This document shows, piece by piece, positions 35,632-43,888 of a stretch of DNA of 55,851 bases. Location: contig JAKLHY010000052.1 of NCBI GenBank assembly GCA_022709905.1, forward strand, positions 1 to 55,851, written 5' to 3'. Made by a program: the position numbers and the translations under genes. The notes beneath the pieces are model-generated. The model worked only from the letters and a program-made list of their open reading frames with translations, made no database searches and was not told where the DNA came from. Each line of letters starts with the position of its first letter. Positions within the stretch are counted from its first letter, which is position 1. The DNA comes from Verrucomicrobiota bacterium (GTDB lineage: Bacteria; Verrucomicrobiota; Verrucomicrobiia; Limisphaerales; UBA1319).

Positions 35632-36270
35632 ATGAGCCAGATGTTTCATGGAAGGCGTGTTTTAACACTCATGATAGCTCTCACGCTGTTCGTAGCAGGG
35701 AGATCTGCGAGCCAAGGCGGATTAATGAACGGCAGTTTTGAAACGGGCGACTTGACCGGATGGACGGATGTTGGTGGCCACGCTTCAGTAGTTGCCTGTT
35801 ATGTAGGGCCTTGGGATACTATTTGGAACCCGGTCGATGGCCAATACTTCGCTGTGGTGCCAAAAGGGGAAATTCTTCATCAGGATGTCACTTTGCTGCC
35901 AGGTGATCAGATCGGCGGTTCAGCTGGGGCCTATGGAGAAAACTTTTTAGAATGGTTCTTCGGTCTGGACACGCTGCACCGGGCTGAAGTCAATATACTG
36001 GATAACCTCGGGAGTGTAGTAGCAACGCCATTGCTTTTGGACAATCATGCTCAAGATCAGGAGGTCATTTCCTGGCAAGCTTGGAGTTGGACCGCAAGCG
36101 CGGGAGGAACCTACACGGTGGAGTTTAAGGCGGAGTCTACTGAGTTTGACCAGATCGGCTTCTTTGACGCCAATTGGTCAACTCAGGGTGTTCCAGAATC
36201 GATGGCCACACTCATTTTAGGTCCAGTGATTGTGGGCTTGTTCGGGATACGAAGATTCTTGCGATCGTAA
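35632..36270 (+). CDS. PEP-CTERM-type exported protein
   Basis: A 212-aa protein from ATG 35632, with AAAGGA a few bases upstream. It has a signal peptide (GRRVLTLMIALTLFVAG), then a lectin-like domain opening with GGLMNGSFETGDLTGWTDVGG, typical of secreted 'NGSFE..D..gW' carbohydrate-binding-like folds. The C-terminus has VPES, a hydrophobic helix and a basic end (GIRRFLRS), which is the PEP-CTERM exosortase signal with Ser in place of Pro. Exosortase would cleave and anchor or release it at the surface, often with exopolysaccharide. No exosortase gene is in the window. It is monocistronic. Confidence 0.8.
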   Translation: MSQMFHGRRVLTLMIALTLFVAGRSASQGGLMNGSFETGDLTGWTDVGGHASVVACYVGPWDTIWNPVDGQYFAVVPKGEILHQDVTLLPGDQIGGSAGAYGENFLEWFFGLDTLHRAEVNILDNLGSVVATPLLLDNHAQDQEVISWQAWSWTASAGGTYTVEFKAESTEFDQIGFFDANWSTQGVPESMATLILGPVIVGLFGIRRFLRS

Positions 36271-36374
36271 CAGTCGTTCGGGAATGATGCTGGCGTGTTC
36301 CGCTTCACAACAATGCGGCAGAGATTCGTCGTGATCAAGGGGAAGTGGTTATTTGTCTCCTGTCCTCTGACGGG

Positions 36375-37139
36375 TTAGCGAGGGTCGGGAGCTACCAAAA
36401 CTCGATAGAAGCGGCGGGATTGGATTTCTACTGCGGGATCCTGGATGCGAAACGGCTCCGAGGGTGCATTGGTAAGCAGCAATTCCCACCATTTGATCAA
36501 ATCATGGGAGGCCTCAATGACATGAGGTTTCCCCGTGATTTCCTGGAGCCAGAATTCCAGAGTCCGATGATCGACTAGGCGTATGTCATACAAGCGCAAT
36601 GAACAGGTCAAGCCGGGCGCCCCCATGTCGCTGATCGATTGATTCATGCTCAAGTCGTCATCGCCTCGTGTAAAACGACGCCATAATGGTTCTTTTGGAT
36701 CCGGCAGTTTCGGACCGAACTCTCGCGGCTGGAAGACGGGGGTAAACTCGGAAGTGATCCAATCGTGCAACAAGCAAGTTACGGTTGCTGTGAGGATCGG
36801 GGATTGCCCCAAGTTCGGAGGCAGGGGAAAAGAAAAATGGGCATAACCACTTTCGTCGGTCTGCACATTCTGGAGTGCGCCGATATAGTGCTGCCCCTCG
36901 CCACATTCCGATGGGTTTGCCTCGTCCGGCAGAAAAACCACTGACCCCCTGGATTTCAATCCCATGACTGCCGTTGCTTCACAACAAAGGTGGCGCCAGG
37001 ACACCGGCAAACGAATAAGAACAAACCGAGCAGCAACCTGATTCGTAATCTCATGATGAGGTCTTCGCCGCGGGCATGAGAGCGGCGTAGAATTCGGGAC
37101 GACCTGTCTTGAACAGACCGCCGCCCATAGTTTTCTCAT
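36375..37139 (-). pseudogene. Remnant of a secreted beta-helix/surface protein
   Basis: A 254-codon open frame whose first 60 codons are not protein-like and lack a signal peptide. From about residue 62 it matches the C-terminal part of verrucomicrobial right-handed beta-helix proteins: PSECGEGQHYIGALQNVQTD followed by GYAHFSFPLPPN and ILTATVTCL...SEF, then a tail HVIEASHDLIKWWELL ... RFYRVLV. The expected several-hundred-residue repeat region and signal peptide upstream are missing, so I judge it a 5'-truncated gene rather than a working protein. An internal ATG at 36965 could in principle still be used. Convergent with the PEP-CTERM gene. Confidence 0.55.
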
Positions 37140-37173
37140 GGCCTCTTGTCCTCCTTTTGTTTAAAGCCGGAGT

Positions 37174-38046
37174 CTATTCTTCGGGCGCGTGTTCGCGCCG
37201 GTAACGCCGCGGGGATACCCCCAGGATTTTGCGGAACTGGCGGGTGAAATAGTTGCTGTCCTCGAAACCCACTTTGAAGGCGATTTCGGTGACGCTGTCG
37301 GTGGAGTGCCGCAGGAGGCTGGCCGCTCGGTTGATGCGGAGCTGAATCAGATAGGCGACCGGCGTGCGGTCTGTCGCGGCCCGGAAGGCCCGGATGAAAC
37401 TGCGTTTGGACATTTCGGCGCGGTTGGCCATTTCATCCAGATTGATCGGTTCAGCCAGGTGGGTTTCCAGGTGGCTGATGGTCTGGGCCAATCGCAGCAG
37501 GGCGCGCGAATCGGGGTGCCGGCTGCGGCCGTAACAGCGGGCCAGGTAACCGATCATCTGCATGAACAAGGCGGTCGCCAGAAAACCAAAGCCCGGCGCT
37601 CGCCCTTGGAGTTCCTTGTCCAATTGATCGACCAGTCCGAGCACCATGGCCAGTTCCTGAGGCGTCAGATGGAGGCGGCTGTTAAACTGATGACGCTGCC
37701 GCCAGGCGGGTTCGAGGGTAAACAGCGCATGGAATCCCGGCAGGGCGCCGAGGTCGACCATCTCCATCTTCAGCTGGCGCGGCTGGAACAGGATATTGAT
37801 CAGGTGCAGGTCCGCCAGACTCTGGTAACTATGCGGCCGGTGTCCGCTGATCACAAAGACATCTCCGGCGGCCAAGGGCCATGATTCGTCGCCGGTCACA
37901 TGCCATCCCCGGCCGCTCGTGATAATCACCAACTCGGAAAACTCGTGCGTATGAATGCCGAACGGCTCCTGGGGATCCCGACGCTCGACGGCGATGGGAA
38001 ATCCATCGGGCCGAAACCAGTCCGCCGATTTCAGGAGTCGAATCAT
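37174..38046 (-). CDS. AraC-family regulator, probably of the rhamnose genes (RhaS-like)
   Basis: A 290-aa protein. The N-terminal cupin sugar-binding domain has IHTHEFSELVIITSGRGWHVT and LAAGDVFVISGHRPHSY. The C-terminal pair of helix-turn-helix motifs covers LDEMANRAEMSKRSFIRAFRAATDRTPVAYLIQLRI and ITEIAFKVGFEDSNYFTRQFRKILGVSPRRYRRE in order. It is divergent from rhaA with 140 bases between, the usual layout for a local activator. The ligand is probably L-rhamnose by context; the operator is not resolved. Length and domain order match RhaS/RhaR. Confidence 0.88.
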   Translation of the reverse strand: MIRLLKSADWFRPDGFPIAVERRDPQEPFGIHTHEFSELVIITSGRGWHVTGDESWPLAAGDVFVISGHRPHSYQSLADLHLINILFQPRQLKMEMVDLGALPGFHALFTLEPAWRQRHQFNSRLHLTPQELAMVLGLVDQLDKELQGRAPGFGFLATALFMQMIGYLARCYGRSRHPDSRALLRLAQTISHLETHLAEPINLDEMANRAEMSKRSFIRAFRAATDRTPVAYLIQLRINRAASLLRHSTDSVTEIAFKVGFEDSNYFTRQFRKILGVSPRRYRREHAPEE

Positions 38047-38186
38047 ACGTCAAAAGCCGCCCTGCGTTGCGTAGCCCGCGAGAAACGGCTGCTGGCAATT
38101 TAATCCAGCTTTATGGCAACATCGTCAAGGACACAGTAAAACGGCCTCCCTATGATCCGGGCCGTAACATCACCGAAAGCATCGAT

Positions 38187-39455
38187 ATGACCGGAAAAAC
38201 CAGCATTGAACGCGCCTATCAACTGGCCAAAGAACGCTTTGCCAGCCAGGGCGTGAACACCGACAACGTCCTCAAGCGCCTCGCCCGTGTTTCCGTTTCC
38301 CTGCATTGCTGGCAGGGCGACGATGTTGGCGGCTTCGAAAACCTGGGGAGCGAGCTGGGGGGAGGGCTGGCGGTCACCGGCAATTACCCGGGCAAAGCCC
38401 GCACGCCCGGCGAGCTCCGCGCCGATTTCGAAAAGGCGATTTCGCTGATTCCGGGCCGGCATCGGCTCAATCTGCATGCCTGCTATGCCGAAATGACTGG
38501 TCCCAAGGTGGACCGCGATGAGCTTCAGCCGGAGCATTTCAAAAACTGGATCGCTTGGGCAAAGAGCCGGCGGCTGGGATTGGACTTCAACCAGACTTAC
38601 TTTGCCCACGCCAAGGCCTCCTCAGGCCTGACGCTTTCGCATCCGGATCGGGCGATCCGAACATTCTGGATCGAGCACGGCATTCGTTGCCGGGAGATCG
38701 GGGCGGCGTTTGGCAAGGCTCTCGGGAAATCGTGTCTGACGAACCTCTGGATTCCGGACGGCATGAAGGATAATCCGGCCGATCGAAAGGCTTACCGCGG
38801 ACGATTGCTCGAGTCCCTGGATGCCGTGTTCGCCAAGAAAATCGATCCCAAGCTCAACGTCGATTCCGTCGAAGGCAAGCTCTTTGGGATTGGCTCGGAA
38901 TGTTATGTGGTGGGCTCGCACGAATTCTATCTGGGCTACGCCATTACCCGAAAGAAACTATTGACGATCGACACCGGCCATTATCATCCCACGGAATCGC
39001 CGGCCGACAAAATCTCCGCGGTATTTGCCTATCTGCCGGAGATCGCCCTTCATGTCAGCCGCGGCGTGCGATGGGACAGCGATCATGTCGTGACCTTGTC
39101 CGATGAGCTGCAGGCGTTGGCGCAGGAGTTGGTCTGGGGCGATTACCTCGAGCGAACCCGCATTGGCCTCGATTACTTCGATGCCAGCATCAACCGGGTG
39201 GCGGCCTGGGTGATCGGCGCCCGCAACATGCTCAAAGCCCTGTTGATGGCCCTGGCGGCGCCTGCTGCCACCATTCGTCAAGCGGAAATCGAGGGCGATT
39301 ACACGAGCCGCCTGGCCTTGCAGGAAGAGATGAAGACGCTCCCGTTTGGCGCGGTCTGGGATTTCTACTGTCATCAGGCGGGTGTGCCGGCGGGGGAATC
39401 CTGGCTGGGCGAAGTCAAGCGTCATGAAAAAGAGGTGTTGAGCCAAAGGGCTTAG
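38187..39455 (+). CDS. rhaA: L-rhamnose isomerase
   Basis: A 422-aa cytoplasmic metal enzyme that converts L-rhamnose to L-rhamnulose. ATG 38187 gives a start (MTGKTSIERAYQLAKERFA) like that of known RhaA; the frame is open to 38067 but the extra part is not protein-like. Diagnostic segments are VSLHCWQGDDVGGFE, LNLHACYAEM, LGLDFNQTYFAHAKAS, NLWIPDGMKDNPADR, LFGIGSECYVVGSHEFYLGYA, LTIDTGHYHPTE and VRWDSDHVV, with the Glu, Asp and His metal ligands in place. First gene of the rha cluster. Confidence 0.96.
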   Translation: MTGKTSIERAYQLAKERFASQGVNTDNVLKRLARVSVSLHCWQGDDVGGFENLGSELGGGLAVTGNYPGKARTPGELRADFEKAISLIPGRHRLNLHACYAEMTGPKVDRDELQPEHFKNWIAWAKSRRLGLDFNQTYFAHAKASSGLTLSHPDRAIRTFWIEHGIRCREIGAAFGKALGKSCLTNLWIPDGMKDNPADRKAYRGRLLESLDAVFAKKIDPKLNVDSVEGKLFGIGSECYVVGSHEFYLGYAITRKKLLTIDTGHYHPTESPADKISAVFAYLPEIALHVSRGVRWDSDHVVTLSDELQALAQELVWGDYLERTRIGLDYFDASINRVAAWVIGARNMLKALLMALAAPAATIRQAEIEGDYTSRLALQEEMKTLPFGAVWDFYCHQAGVPAGESWLGEVKRHEKEVLSQRA

Positions 39456-39484
39456 GGATTGCGCCAGGTGTTTCCGTCAAACGT

Positions 39485-40669
39485 ATGAGTCCGAATCCTT
39501 TTCTTGGCGTCTTCCTTCACTGGATGGGCGGTTTGGCCTCGGGCAGTTTTTACGTGCCGTATCGGGGCGTCAAAAAGTGGTCCTGGGAAACCTACTGGCT
39601 GGTGGGCGGTTTTTTCTCGTGGATCATCATGCCCTGGTTGCTGGCATCGTTCATGACCTGCGACTTGCCCGGCGTGCTTCGCCAGCAATCCCTGGGCACT
39701 CTCTGGTGGACCTATTTCTTTGGAGCAATGTGGGGTTTGGGGGGGCTGACCTTTGGGCTCACCATGCGGTATCTGGGCATGTCCTTGGGGATGGGCGTCG
39801 CCCTCGGGTATTGCGCGGCCTTTGGAACCCTCGTGCCGCCCTTTGCCAAAAGCCTGTTCCGCGATATCCCCGTCGAGATGAGCCTGGGCGACATTGCCCG
39901 GACGACTCCCGGAATGATCACGCTGGGGGGAGTGGCGGTCTGCCTGTTGGGCATCCTGGTCGCCGCCATGGCCGGCCTGACCAAGGAACGGGAAATGCCG
40001 GAGGCCGAGAAACGCAAGGCGATCGCGGAATTCAGCTTCAGCAAGGGCATTCTCGTGGCCACATTTTCCGGCATCATGAGCGCCTGCTTTTCGTTTGGGT
40101 TGACAGCGGGCGCGCCCATTGCCGAGGCCTCGTTGAAGGCTGGAACGACCGAGATCTGGTCGGGCTTGCCCAAGCTCGTGGTGGTCCTGCTGGGCGGGTT
40201 CACGACCAATTTCATCTGGTGCGTTCTTCTGAATATCCGGAATGGAACTGGATATCAGTATTTCGCCCGCACAGTGAAACCGGAGCACGCCAACCATAGC
40301 GGCGCCGGCGGGAGCGAGCACAGCCCGGCCGGAGAAGGCGCGAGGAATGCGTCGGCCGCCGATCTTCGGGTGCCGATGGCGGCCAATTACGCGTTTTCGG
40401 CCCTGGCGGGAATCACGTGGTACCTGCAATTCTTCTTCTATACCATGGGAGAGACGCAAATGGGCAAGTTCGGCTTCGCGAGCTGGACCCTGCACATGGC
40501 GAGCATCATCATCTTCAGCACCATGTGGGGCTGGATTTTCCATGAATGGAAAGGCTCGAGCAAGAAAGCTCACAGCCTGATTGCCGCCGGCATCGCCACC
40601 CTGATCCTGTCTACCGTCGTCATCGGCTTTGGCACATGGCTGAAGGGACAGGCCGCCATCGGACCTTGA
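39485..40669 (+). CDS. rhaT: L-rhamnose/H+ symporter
   Basis: A 394-aa inner-membrane transporter with ten hydrophobic segments. The start (NPFLGVFLHWMGGLASGSFYVPYRGVKKWSWE) and WLVGGFFSWIIMPW are typical of RhaT, as are LGGLTFGLTMRYLGMSLGM and the C-terminal GITWYLQFFFYTMGETQMG. A Gly/Ser/Ala-rich loop near residues 275-295 is longer than in E. coli. It begins 29 bases after rhaA and is probably cotranscribed with it. Confidence 0.93.
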   Translation: MSPNPFLGVFLHWMGGLASGSFYVPYRGVKKWSWETYWLVGGFFSWIIMPWLLASFMTCDLPGVLRQQSLGTLWWTYFFGAMWGLGGLTFGLTMRYLGMSLGMGVALGYCAAFGTLVPPFAKSLFRDIPVEMSLGDIARTTPGMITLGGVAVCLLGILVAAMAGLTKEREMPEAEKRKAIAEFSFSKGILVATFSGIMSACFSFGLTAGAPIAEASLKAGTTEIWSGLPKLVVVLLGGFTTNFIWCVLLNIRNGTGYQYFARTVKPEHANHSGAGGSEHSPAGEGARNASAADLRVPMAANYAFSALAGITWYLQFFFYTMGETQMGKFGFASWTLHMASIIIFSTMWGWIFHEWKGSSKKAHSLIAAGIATLILSTVVIGFGTWLKGQAAIGP

Positions 40670-40727
40670 CCACAACGGATTCGACAACGCGGCCGGTTCC
40701 CGCTAGGCTCTCAGCCGATCCACCACC

Positions 40728-42143
40728 ATGAATACGGCCGAGCGTCACGAACCCGTCAACGAATACGAACGCGAACCGGTGCCGCCCCATGCCTGGCTGG
40801 GGCTGAAGAGTTTCCTCGGTCAATACGCGGGCGAGCACGTGGCCGGGACCGAACTCATGATCGGCCCGCTATTTATTGCGGCAGGCGTGAGCGCGATGGA
40901 TCTGATCGGGGGCCTTCTGCTGGGCAATTTTCTGGCGGTGCTGAGCTGGGTTTTTCTCACCGCGCCTATTGCTACGCGGGCCCGTTTGACCCTCTATTTT
41001 CAGCTGGAAAAAATCTGCGGCTCCCGATTGGTTCGGCTCTACAATCTGGCCAATGGTATCATGTTCTGCATCCTGGCCGGCGCGATGGTCACAGTATCGG
41101 CCACGGCGCTGGGAGTGTGGTTCAAGTTTCCCATGCCCGGTCTGAACGATCTTTATCCCAACAGCATGGGCTGGGTGCTGGCGGTATTGGCGATGGGAAC
41201 CCTGTTTTCGCTGGTGGCCGCCTACGGCTATCGTTTCCTGGCCCGATTTGCCAACCTGGCAGCGCCTTGGATGATTGTTGTCTTCGCGGCTTTTGGGATT
41301 ATCGGTTTACGCCAGCTGGGGATGACGTCGATTGGAGATTTCTGGGCCACCGCGGAAACCGTGATTTGGAAGGGGGGCGAGCCACTGGCGGGCCAGGTGA
41401 AATTCACCTTCTGGCACGTGACCTTTTTCGCCTGGTTCTGCAACATGGCCGTGCACATTGGAATGGCGGATCTGTCGGTCTTTCGTTATGCCCGGAAAGC
41501 GTGGTATGGGATCGCCTCGGCGGCCGGGATGTATATCGGCCACTTCATGGCCTGGCTATCGGCCTCCATCCTCTATGCCCTCCAGTTGCGACAGGATCCC
41601 GCCCATGTGGATGTTCTGCCGGGGCCGATGGCCTACAGCGCCTGCGGGCTAGCGGGATTGCTGTGCGTGATCGTGGCCGGCTGGACCACGGCGAATCCCA
41701 CAATCTACCGGGCGGGTCTGGCCTTCCAGGCCATCGTTCCGAGGTCCTCCCGTTTCCGCGTGACCCTCCTCACCGGAGCGGTCGCCACTTTGGCAGGCAT
41801 GTTCCCGGCTATTGCCATGAAGTTGCTCAATTTCGTCGCCCTCTACGGCATGATCCTGATGCCGATGGGGGCGGTTGTCTTTGTGGATTTCTGGCTGTTA
41901 CAGCGTCTGGGACTCCAGCCCAACTACGCGGAACGCTCCGGAAGCACGTTCAATTGGGCGGCCGGTCTGACTTGGTTCGTCACGCTGGGGGTTTGCACCG
42001 CCCTGGTCTTGGACGGTCACACTCAGATCTTCTTTGTCAGCCTGCCGGGCTGGTTCGTCGCCGCTATTCTTTACGTGGTCCTGAGCAAAATCTGCCAACG
42101 TCCGTTGGCTTGTCCCAAAGCGGTTCACTCCATGGCACCATGA
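40728..42143 (+). CDS. NCS1-type (cytosine/purine permease-like) transporter in the rha cluster
   Basis: A 471-aa protein with about twelve membrane segments. Near the N-terminus, GQYAGEHVAGTELMIGPLFIAAGVSAMDLIGGLLLGN resembles the NCS1 entry helices, and ANPTIYRAGLAFQAI and LPGWFVAAILYVVL appear later. NCS1 proteins move nucleobases or related compounds with Na+ or H+. Its place between rhaT and rhaB suggests a role in rhamnose or a related deoxysugar or product uptake; this is inference. It starts 58 bases after rhaT and overlaps the next small gene by four bases (ATGA). Confidence 0.8.
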   Translation: MNTAERHEPVNEYEREPVPPHAWLGLKSFLGQYAGEHVAGTELMIGPLFIAAGVSAMDLIGGLLLGNFLAVLSWVFLTAPIATRARLTLYFQLEKICGSRLVRLYNLANGIMFCILAGAMVTVSATALGVWFKFPMPGLNDLYPNSMGWVLAVLAMGTLFSLVAAYGYRFLARFANLAAPWMIVVFAAFGIIGLRQLGMTSIGDFWATAETVIWKGGEPLAGQVKFTFWHVTFFAWFCNMAVHIGMADLSVFRYARKAWYGIASAAGMYIGHFMAWLSASILYALQLRQDPAHVDVLPGPMAYSACGLAGLLCVIVAGWTTANPTIYRAGLAFQAIVPRSSRFRVTLLTGAVATLAGMFPAIAMKLLNFVALYGMILMPMGAVVFVDFWLLQRLGLQPNYAERSGSTFNWAAGLTWFVTLGVCTALVLDGHTQIFFVSLPGWFVAAILYVVLSKICQRPLACPKAVHSMAP

Positions 42144-42316
42144 AACACGTGGCCCAACTGATTTCGGGTCTGGCTTTGGCCGGCACCTTGCTGCCGTCCC
42201 TGCTGTTCTTCGCCGATCGCATCACGTTGCCGCAGGTTCAATTTTGGATGGTCATAGCGACCATAGCGTGGTTTGCCTCGAGTTCCCTTTGGATGGAGCG
42301 CCCGGCCGGCAAATGA
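42140..42316 (+). CDS. 58-aa two-helix membrane protein coupled to the NCS1 transporter
   Basis: ATG 42140 overlaps the transporter stop (ATGA). The 58 residues are two hydrophobic helices (about 7-24 and 33-51) joined by the short loop ADRITLPQ. No family is recognised. Overlap with a transporter gene and its place in the sugar operon suggest a small accessory subunit of the NCS1 protein. Short length means many annotations would miss it. Confidence 0.7.
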   Translation: MKHVAQLISGLALAGTLLPSLLFFADRITLPQVQFWMVIATIAWFASSSLWMERPAGK

Positions 42317-42394
42317 TCGGCCCGGCCAGGGAGCCTCGGGATGGATCACGCTGGGCAAAGCTCGAAAACCATGGCACTCTAACCGGAAGTTATT

Positions 42395-43873
42395 ATGGCA
42401 ACACAATGTTATCTGGGTATTGATCTGGGCGCCGAAAGCGGCCGTGTCATGGCCGGTTTATGGAACGGAAAAACCCTCCTCCTGGAGGAAGTCCATCGTT
42501 TTCCCAACGGCCCTGTTCTGATCGGCGATTCCATGCGCTGGGACGTTCTGCGATTGTGGAACGAGATCCAAAACGGCCTCGCCCTGGCTGGAAAAAAGTA
42601 CGGGAAAAAAGTCGTTTCGGTGGGCGCCGACACGTGGGGCGTCGATTACGTCCTGCTCGATAAAAAGAACGAAATCCTGGGCCAGCCTTACCATTATCGA
42701 GATGCCCGCACCAACGGCATCATGGAAAAGGCCTTTAAAAAAGTTCCCCGGGCCGAAATTTTTGCCCAGACCGGCCTGCAGTTCATGCAGCTGAACACCC
42801 TGTTTCAGCTCCTGGCTATGAAGCGCGACCATCCCAACCTGCTCGAGGCCGCGGACCGGCTCCTGTTCATGCCCGATTTCCTGCACTGGTGTCTGTGTGG
42901 ATCGCGCGTCGTCGAGTTCACCATCGCGTCCACCTCCCAGTGTCTGCACCCCATCCGGCGCAACTGGGCCAACGATCTGTTAAAGGAATTCGAGCTGCCC
43001 ACCTCCCTCTTCCCCAAGATTATTCCCCCGGGCACCGAACTGGGCGAACTGCGGCCGTCGATCATGGAACGATCGGGTCTGGGGCCCGTGAAGGTCGTCG
43101 CGCCCCCCACCCATGACACCGCCTCCGCGGTGGCCGGCGTGCCCACGGCCAACACCGGAACGGCCAATTGGGCTTATCTCAGTTCCGGCACCTGGTCGCT
43201 CATGGGCGTCGAGGTCCGCAAGGCCTCCCTCTCGGATCGCACCCTCGAATACAACCTCACCAACGAAGGAGGAGTGGACAACACCTATCGCCTGTTGAAG
43301 AACATCATGGGTCTCTGGCTGATTCAACAGTCCAAACGCGCCTTTGACGCCGCCGGGCAGTCTTTGACCTATCCCGAACTCGAGGCCCGGGCGGCCAACT
43401 CTCCCGGCTTGCGCTCGCTTGTGAATCCCGATGACGCCCGATTCCTGAACCCAACCAACATGCCCCAGGCCATCCAGGCGTTCTGCCGTGAAACCCGGCA
43501 GCCGGTGCCGCGCACCGAAGGCGAGATTGTTCGGTGCGCCACAGACAGTCTGGCCCTCAAGTATCGCAAGGTCTTGGGATGGCTGGAGGAACTGACCGGC
43601 AACCGAATCGAGGTCATCCATATCGTGGGCGGTGGATCGAAGAACCTTCTCTTGAATCAAATGACCGCCAACGCCTGCCAACGCCCGGTTGTCGCCGGCC
43701 CGGTCGAAGCCACCGTCCTGGGCAACCTCATGGTCCAGGTCCGGGCCGCCGGCGAGATTGGTTCGCTGGCCGAGATGCGACAGGCCATCCGCGCCTCGAG
43801 CGAGCTGGTGACTTTTCCCCCGAAAGATTCATCCGTATGGGACCAGGCGGCGGAGCGTTTTGACGCCCTCTGA
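42395..43873 (+). CDS. rhaB: Rhamnulokinase
   Basis: A 492-aa FGGY-family kinase that phosphorylates L-rhamnulose. It opens with YLGIDLGAESGRVMAG, then VGADTWGVDYVLLD, YHYRDARTNGIM, LQFMQLNTLFQLLA, APPTHDTASAVAG, YLSSGTWSLMGVE and IHIVGGGSKNLLLNQMTAN, all as in RhaB. It closes the rha cluster; no rhamnulose-1-phosphate aldolase follows. Its stop is only 15 bases before the first defence-like gene. Confidence 0.96.
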   Translation: MATQCYLGIDLGAESGRVMAGLWNGKTLLLEEVHRFPNGPVLIGDSMRWDVLRLWNEIQNGLALAGKKYGKKVVSVGADTWGVDYVLLDKKNEILGQPYHYRDARTNGIMEKAFKKVPRAEIFAQTGLQFMQLNTLFQLLAMKRDHPNLLEAADRLLFMPDFLHWCLCGSRVVEFTIASTSQCLHPIRRNWANDLLKEFELPTSLFPKIIPPGTELGELRPSIMERSGLGPVKVVAPPTHDTASAVAGVPTANTGTANWAYLSSGTWSLMGVEVRKASLSDRTLEYNLTNEGGVDNTYRLLKNIMGLWLIQQSKRAFDAAGQSLTYPELEARAANSPGLRSLVNPDDARFLNPTNMPQAIQAFCRETRQPVPRTEGEIVRCATDSLALKYRKVLGWLEELTGNRIEVIHIVGGGSKNLLLNQMTANACQRPVVAGPVEATVLGNLMVQVRAAGEIGSLAEMRQAIRASSELVTFPPKDSSVWDQAAERFDAL

Positions 43874-43888
43874 GTTTTGCGCGTTGAC

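Noticed and set aside
39452..40687. 411-codon open frame antisense to rhaT
   Set aside because: Rich in Pro, His, Gly and Gln, without motifs; a mirror of GC-rich rhaT codons.
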